Of a stretch of DNA of 64,000 nt, positions 60,688 through 64,000 are shown in pieces; position 1 is the first letter of the stretch, and each line of letters opens with the position of its first letter. The stretch comes from Allobosea sp. (GTDB lineage Bacteria > Pseudomonadota > Alphaproteobacteria > Rhizobiales > Beijerinckiaceae), in the NCBI GenBank assembly GCA_024231975.1, contig JAAEQB010000013.1:62001-126000 (forward strand), written 5' to 3'. The notes below the pieces were generated by a model, which saw nothing but the letters and a program-made list of their open reading frames with translations, searched no databases and had not been told where the DNA came from. The translations under genes were made by a program, and so were the position numbers.

Positions 60688-61551
60688 ATGCCAAGCATCA
60701 TCCTCGACTTCTTCCGCGCAGTCTGGCGCGGCCCCTTCGGTCCCACCGGCCTGGTGATCCTCGGCCTCTGCGTCGCGCTCGCCATCCTCGGGCCCGCGAT
60801 CGCGCCCTATGACCCGGTCGCCCGCAACTATGACGCCGCCGGCAAGCTGCTGCGCCTTGCGCCGCCATCCTGGCAACATTGGCTCGGCACCACCCTGCTC
60901 GGCCGCGACGTGCTCAGCCAGATGCTGGTCGGCGCCCGCCCGGCTTTGCTGGTCGGCGGCTTGACGGCGCTCGGCACCGTACTGATCGGCGTCAATATCG
61001 GCCTGATCTCCGGCTATTTCGGCGGCCGGATCGACTCCTTCCTGATGCGGCTGACCGACATGTTCCTCGGCCTGCCCTTCCTGCCCTTCATCATCATCGT
61101 GCTCTCGCTCACCGGCCGCAGCCTGACCACCATGGTGATCGCCATGACCCTGGTGATGTGGCGCTCGACGGCGCGGGTGGTGCGCGCCCAGGTCCTGTCG
61201 CTGCGCGAGATGCCCTTCGTCGCGGCCGCGCGCATCACCGGCGCCAGCGATTTCGCCATCATCTATCGCGAGATCGCGCCCAACATCATGCCGATCGCGC
61301 TGGTCAGCGTCGCCTTCGCGCTCGCCTGGGCGATCATCACCGAGGCCAGCATCGGCTTCCTCGGCTTCGGCGACCCGTCAGTGGTGAGCTGGGGCTCGAT
61401 CGTCTACGACGCCTATGCCTCGCAGATGATGTATCGCGCGCCCTGGTGGGTGGTGCCACCGGGCATCGCGATCATGGTGCTGGTCTCGGCGGTCTATTTC
61501 GTCGGCCGCGCCTATGAGCAGGTCGTCAATCCGCGCCTGAGGACGGGCTGA
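60688..61551 (+). CDS. Peptide-type ABC permease (DppC-like)
   Basis: 287 aa from ATG 60688, immediately after the previous stop; the open frame extends much further upstream but only as overlap. LGTTLLGRDVLSQMLVGARPALL, EAA-like REMPFVAAARITGASDFAIIYREIAPNIM and IGFLGFGDPSVVSWG identify DppC/OppC. Forms the membrane channel with the preceding permease. Confidence 0.9.
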   Translation: MPSIILDFFRAVWRGPFGPTGLVILGLCVALAILGPAIAPYDPVARNYDAAGKLLRLAPPSWQHWLGTTLLGRDVLSQMLVGARPALLVGGLTALGTVLIGVNIGLISGYFGGRIDSFLMRLTDMFLGLPFLPFIIIVLSLTGRSLTTMVIAMTLVMWRSTARVVRAQVLSLREMPFVAAARITGASDFAIIYREIAPNIMPIALVSVAFALAWAIITEASIGFLGFGDPSVVSWGSIVYDAYASQMMYRAPWWVVPPGIAIMVLVSAVYFVGRAYEQVVNPRLRTG

Positions 61552-61555
61552 CGCC

Positions 61556-62593
61556 ATGCCAGCCAGCGACACCCGTCCCCTGCTCTCGATCGCCGGCCTC
61601 AGCGCGAGCTATGCGACGCCGCGCGGCCCGGCCAGCGCCCTCGCCAATATCGATCTCGACCTCGGCCAGGCTGAGAATCTCGGCCTGATTGGCGAATCCG
61701 GCTGCGGCAAGAGCACCTTGCTCAAGGCGGTGATGGGCGTGATGCCCGGCAATGCCCGCATCGACGCCGGCAGCATCGCCTTCCAGGGCCGCGACCTCGT
61801 CTCAGCCAGCGCCGAGCAGCGCCGCGCCGTGCGCTGGGCCGGCATCTCGATGGTGACGCAGAGCGCCCTCAATGCGCTCAACCCCGTCCTGCGCGTCGGC
61901 GACCAGATCGCCGAGGCGATCCTCGCCCACCGCCACGTCTCCCGCGCCGAGGCCTGGCGCCGCACGCAAGCGCTGCTGGCCATGGTCGGCGTTGCGCCGG
62001 AGCGGGCGCGCGACTATCCCCACCAGTTCTCCGGCGGCATGCGCCAGCGCGCCATCATCGCCATGGCGCTGGCGCTGGAGCCGCCGCTCGTCCTCGCCGA
62101 CGAACCGACCACCGCGCTCGACGTCGTCGTCCAGGACCAGATCTTCCGCAGCCTGCGCGAGCTGCAGCAGCGGCTCGGCTTCTCGCTGCTGCTGGTGACG
62201 CACGATCTCGCCCTCGTCATCGAGAACTGCGAGCACGTCGCGGTGATGTATGCCGGCGAGATCGTCGAGACCGGCCCGACGCGCGACGTCATCCGCCGGC
62301 CGGCCCATCCCTATACGCTCGGCCTGAAGAACGCCCTGCCGCGCCTCGGCAGCCGCGACGAGCCGATCGCGATTCCTGGCGGCCCGCCCGACCTCGTCGA
62401 GCCGTCGCCGGGCTGCCGCTTCGCCGCGCGCTGTCCCTTCGCCCTGCCGCTGTGCCGGAACGAACCGCCACCGCTGGCCACCATCGGGGCAGGGCGTCAG
62501 GCCCGTTGCCACCGCGCCGCCGAGATCGATGCGCTCGCCCCGCTCGCTGCCCTGCCGCAGACCTGGGACGCCCTGCGCGAAGAGCCGCGCTGA
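61556..62593 (+). CDS. Peptide-type ABC transporter ATP-binding protein (DppD-like)
   Basis: 345 aa. Walker A GESGCGKSTL, signature FSGGMRQRAIIAMALA, Walker B LVLADEPTTALD, His VTHDLALV, and the C-terminal Cys cluster CRFAARCPFALPLC. Last subunit gene of the second transporter. The gene for a cyclotransferase-like protein follows after 39 bp. Confidence 0.92.
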   Translation: MPASDTRPLLSIAGLSASYATPRGPASALANIDLDLGQAENLGLIGESGCGKSTLLKAVMGVMPGNARIDAGSIAFQGRDLVSASAEQRRAVRWAGISMVTQSALNALNPVLRVGDQIAEAILAHRHVSRAEAWRRTQALLAMVGVAPERARDYPHQFSGGMRQRAIIAMALALEPPLVLADEPTTALDVVVQDQIFRSLRELQQRLGFSLLLVTHDLALVIENCEHVAVMYAGEIVETGPTRDVIRRPAHPYTLGLKNALPRLGSRDEPIAIPGGPPDLVEPSPGCRFAARCPFALPLCRNEPPPLATIGAGRQARCHRAAEIDALAPLAALPQTWDALREEPR

Positions 62594-62632
62594 GCTGACC
62601 CTTCACAATCCGAACCTGCCAAGGAGACCGAC

Positions 62633-63076
62633 GTGAACTATTTCGCCTATGCCAACCTGATGGACATCGACCTGATCCACGGCGTCGCCCCTTCGGCGAA
62701 GGCGCTCAGCATCGCCTGCCTGAGGGATTACGAGCTCTCCTTCGGCACGACGACGGACGGCGCCTACAACGGCGCGCGGCTCGCCCCGGTCAAGGGCGCC
62801 GAGACCTGGGGCGTCCATTACGAGCTCTCCGACAGCGACATGGCGGCGATGGACAAGTCGGCCGGCACCGACAAGGGCCATTGGGCCCATAAATCGATCG
62901 TGCTTCACACCGCCGCCGGCGAGGTCGTGGCCTCGACGACCTACGACATGCCGAACCCGTCGGCGCCGGCCGGCGCGCCGGCGCATTACATCGAGCCGCT
63001 GCTCAAGGGCGCCCGCGCCAACAAGCTGCCGCCGGCCTATATCGCCAAGCTGGAGACGCTGCTGAAGGGCGCGTGA
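62633..63076 (+). CDS. Gamma-glutamylcyclotransferase-fold protein, catalytic Glu apparently replaced
   Basis: 147 aa from GTG 62633 (AAGGAG upstream). Begins MNYFAYANLMD, the substrate loop of GGCT/AIG2 folds (usually YFAYGSNM), and has TWGVHYELSDSDMAAMDKSAG. In family members the last stretch reads LDxxEG with the catalytic Glu; here it is MDKSAG. It may therefore bind rather than cyclise gamma-glutamyl compounds, or use another residue. Co-oriented with the peptide transporter. Confidence 0.75.
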   Translation: MNYFAYANLMDIDLIHGVAPSAKALSIACLRDYELSFGTTTDGAYNGARLAPVKGAETWGVHYELSDSDMAAMDKSAGTDKGHWAHKSIVLHTAAGEVVASTTYDMPNPSAPAGAPAHYIEPLLKGARANKLPPAYIAKLETLLKGA

Positions 63077-63133
63077 GCCGCGCCATATTGCGGGAGAGGG
63101 TTAGGGTGAGGGGTCTCGCGACGTCTCATCGTC

Positions 63134-63288
63134 ATGGTCGGGCTTGTCCCGACCATCCACGTCTTCCTGCGGCGAGTGCGGTGTTCAAGACGTGGATGCT
63201 CGCCACAAGGGCGAGCATGACGGATAGACCTGAGCAACCCCTCATCCGGCCCTGCGGGCCACCTTCTCCCGCAGGGGGAGAAGGGGAG
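63134..63288. repeat. Cluster of hairpins/REP-like repeats
   Basis: ATGGTCGGG/CCCGACCAT (63134-63156), CATCCACGTCTT/AAGACGTGGATG (63154-63165 and 63187-63198) and a CCCTCATCCGGC...CCTTCTCCC...GGGAGAAGG unit (63240-63288) related to 43623-43675. They fill the 258-bp gap between two convergent genes and likely act as terminator as well. Confidence 0.6.
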
Positions 63289-63334
63289 TAGCGGCTCGCC
63301 CGGACAGCAGTGACGCTCTCCAGTAGCATCCGCC

Positions 63335-64000
63335 CTATTTCAGCCCGCTCGTGACGAAGTTGCGGATGTAGAACTTCTGGAAAAGCAGGAACGGCACCAG
63401 CGCGACCAGGCCTGCCAGCGTGGTCGAGGAGAACAATCGCCCCCATTCCGTGCCCTCCAGGCTGATATTGCGGGCGATCGCCACCTGCACCACCGTGTGC
63501 TCCGGCGAGGGCGTCGCTACCAGCGGCCAGAAGAACGCCTCGAACTGGTGCATGAACAGCATGATGCCGCCGGTCAGCACCACCGGCCAGGAAATCGGCA
63601 GCGCGATCTTCAGCCAGATATGCCCCCAGGAGGCGCCGTCGACCCGTGCCGCCTCGTAGAGCTCGCGCGGCAGGCCAGCGAAGAACTGGCGGAACATGAA
63701 GATGACGAAGCCGTTGGCGAGATCAGGCAGGATCAGCGCGGCATAGGTGTCGATCAGCCCCAGGCTCTGCACGAGGATGTAGAGCGGGATGACGATCGCC
63801 TCGAACGGCATCATCGCCGCCGCCAGCACGAAGGCGAAGATCACGTTCTTGAAGCGGAAATCGAAGACAGCGAAGGCGAAGCCCGCGGCGGCGTTGACGA
63901 CGACCCCGACCACCATCGTCGTCAGCGCGACGAAGAGCGAGTTGCCGACGGCGCGCGGGAAGCCGGTGCCGATGAGCGAGGTATAGTTCTCCAGCGTCAG
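63335..64000 (-). CDS. Carbohydrate ABC transporter permease (MalG/UgpE-like), 5' end outside window
   Basis: 222 codons are present and the frame is still open at the window end, so the N-terminus lies beyond 64000. Four to five membrane helices remain. The EAA loop is EAARVDGASWGHIWLKIALPIS, and GFVIFMFRQFFAGLPRELYE just before it is typical of CUT1 sugar permeases. Marks the edge of a separate sugar transport operon. Confidence 0.9.
   Translation of the reverse strand: MTLENYTSLIGTGFPRAVGNSLFVALTTMVVGVVVNAAAGFAFAVFDFRFKNVIFAFVLAAAMMPFEAIVIPLYILVQSLGLIDTYAALILPDLANGFVIFMFRQFFAGLPRELYEAARVDGASWGHIWLKIALPISWPVVLTGGIMLFMHQFEAFFWPLVATPSPEHTVVQVAIARNISLEGTEWGRLFSSTTLAGLVALVPFLLFQKFYIRNFVTSGLK

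Overview
The window is about 64 kb of high-GC chromosomal DNA with short intergenic gaps and an alphaproteobacterial gene set: Omp25/31-type porin, 8-oxoguanine deaminase, BKACE/DUF849 enzyme, several Dpp-type ABC systems and carbamoyltransferase-SxtJ-DUF5989. A Rhizobiales bacterium (Bosea-like) fits best, but this is inferred from gene content only. No rRNA, tRNA, CRISPR array, transposase or integrase was recognised. One AT-richer islet (about 19.86-20.75 kb) carries a likely acquired Abi-alpha gene.

1-19.8 kb is a cell-surface polysaccharide modification region. On the minus strand an autoregulated-looking operon runs winged-HTH regulator, NusG/RfaH-like antiterminator, sugar epimerase, AsnB-type amidotransferase, with a GC hairpin and an ops-like box inside it. 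Next to it lie an FkbH-type HAD protein (minus) and, divergently, a methyltransferase, an acyl carrier protein, an MBOAT acyltransferase and a 35-residue membrane microprotein ending in FVYQNF. A membrane-anchored SGNH protein faces them. This set has the logic of the Dlt D-alanylation pathway (DltC, DltB, DltX, DltD) but in a Gram-negative, with FkbH as the candidate acyl loader; glycerate is the suggested cargo. Three exported proteins follow (unknown; large SGNH; NodB-like with a C-terminal beta domain), then a DUF2793 protein and a carbamoyltransferase/DUF5989/SxtJ operon. The DUF5989 microprotein ends in FIYTLF, the same F-[IV]-Y-x-x-F terminus.

20.8-29.4 kb looks like one catabolic unit: SDR, GntR/FCD regulator, Tat-exported branched-chain-type binding protein, LivH, a rare single-chain LivM-LivG-LivF fusion, a hydroxyacyl-CoA/carnitine dehydrogenase-like enzyme and a BKACE enzyme. 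29.5-45.9 kb is mixed housekeeping and regulatory DNA: Na+/H+ antiporter, Tam, SDR with LysR, ArsR with SRPBCC, TetR with DUF6151 and DUF6958, M20 amidohydrolase with alpha-oxoamine synthase and AraC, porin, YihY, DUF423, argB, HAD nucleotidase, 8-oxoguanine deaminase.

46-62.6 kb is dominated by peptide-type ABC transport: tandem paralogous binding proteins with DppBCDF; a stand-alone double ATPase; then a LysR regulator divergent from a second complete transporter whose binding protein appears circularly permuted. A gamma-glutamylcyclotransferase-fold protein without its usual catalytic Glu follows, and a sugar ABC permease runs off the end. Intergenic palindromic repeats (REP-like) occur at about 23.8, 27.4, 42.0, 43.6, 53.8 and 63.2 kb.
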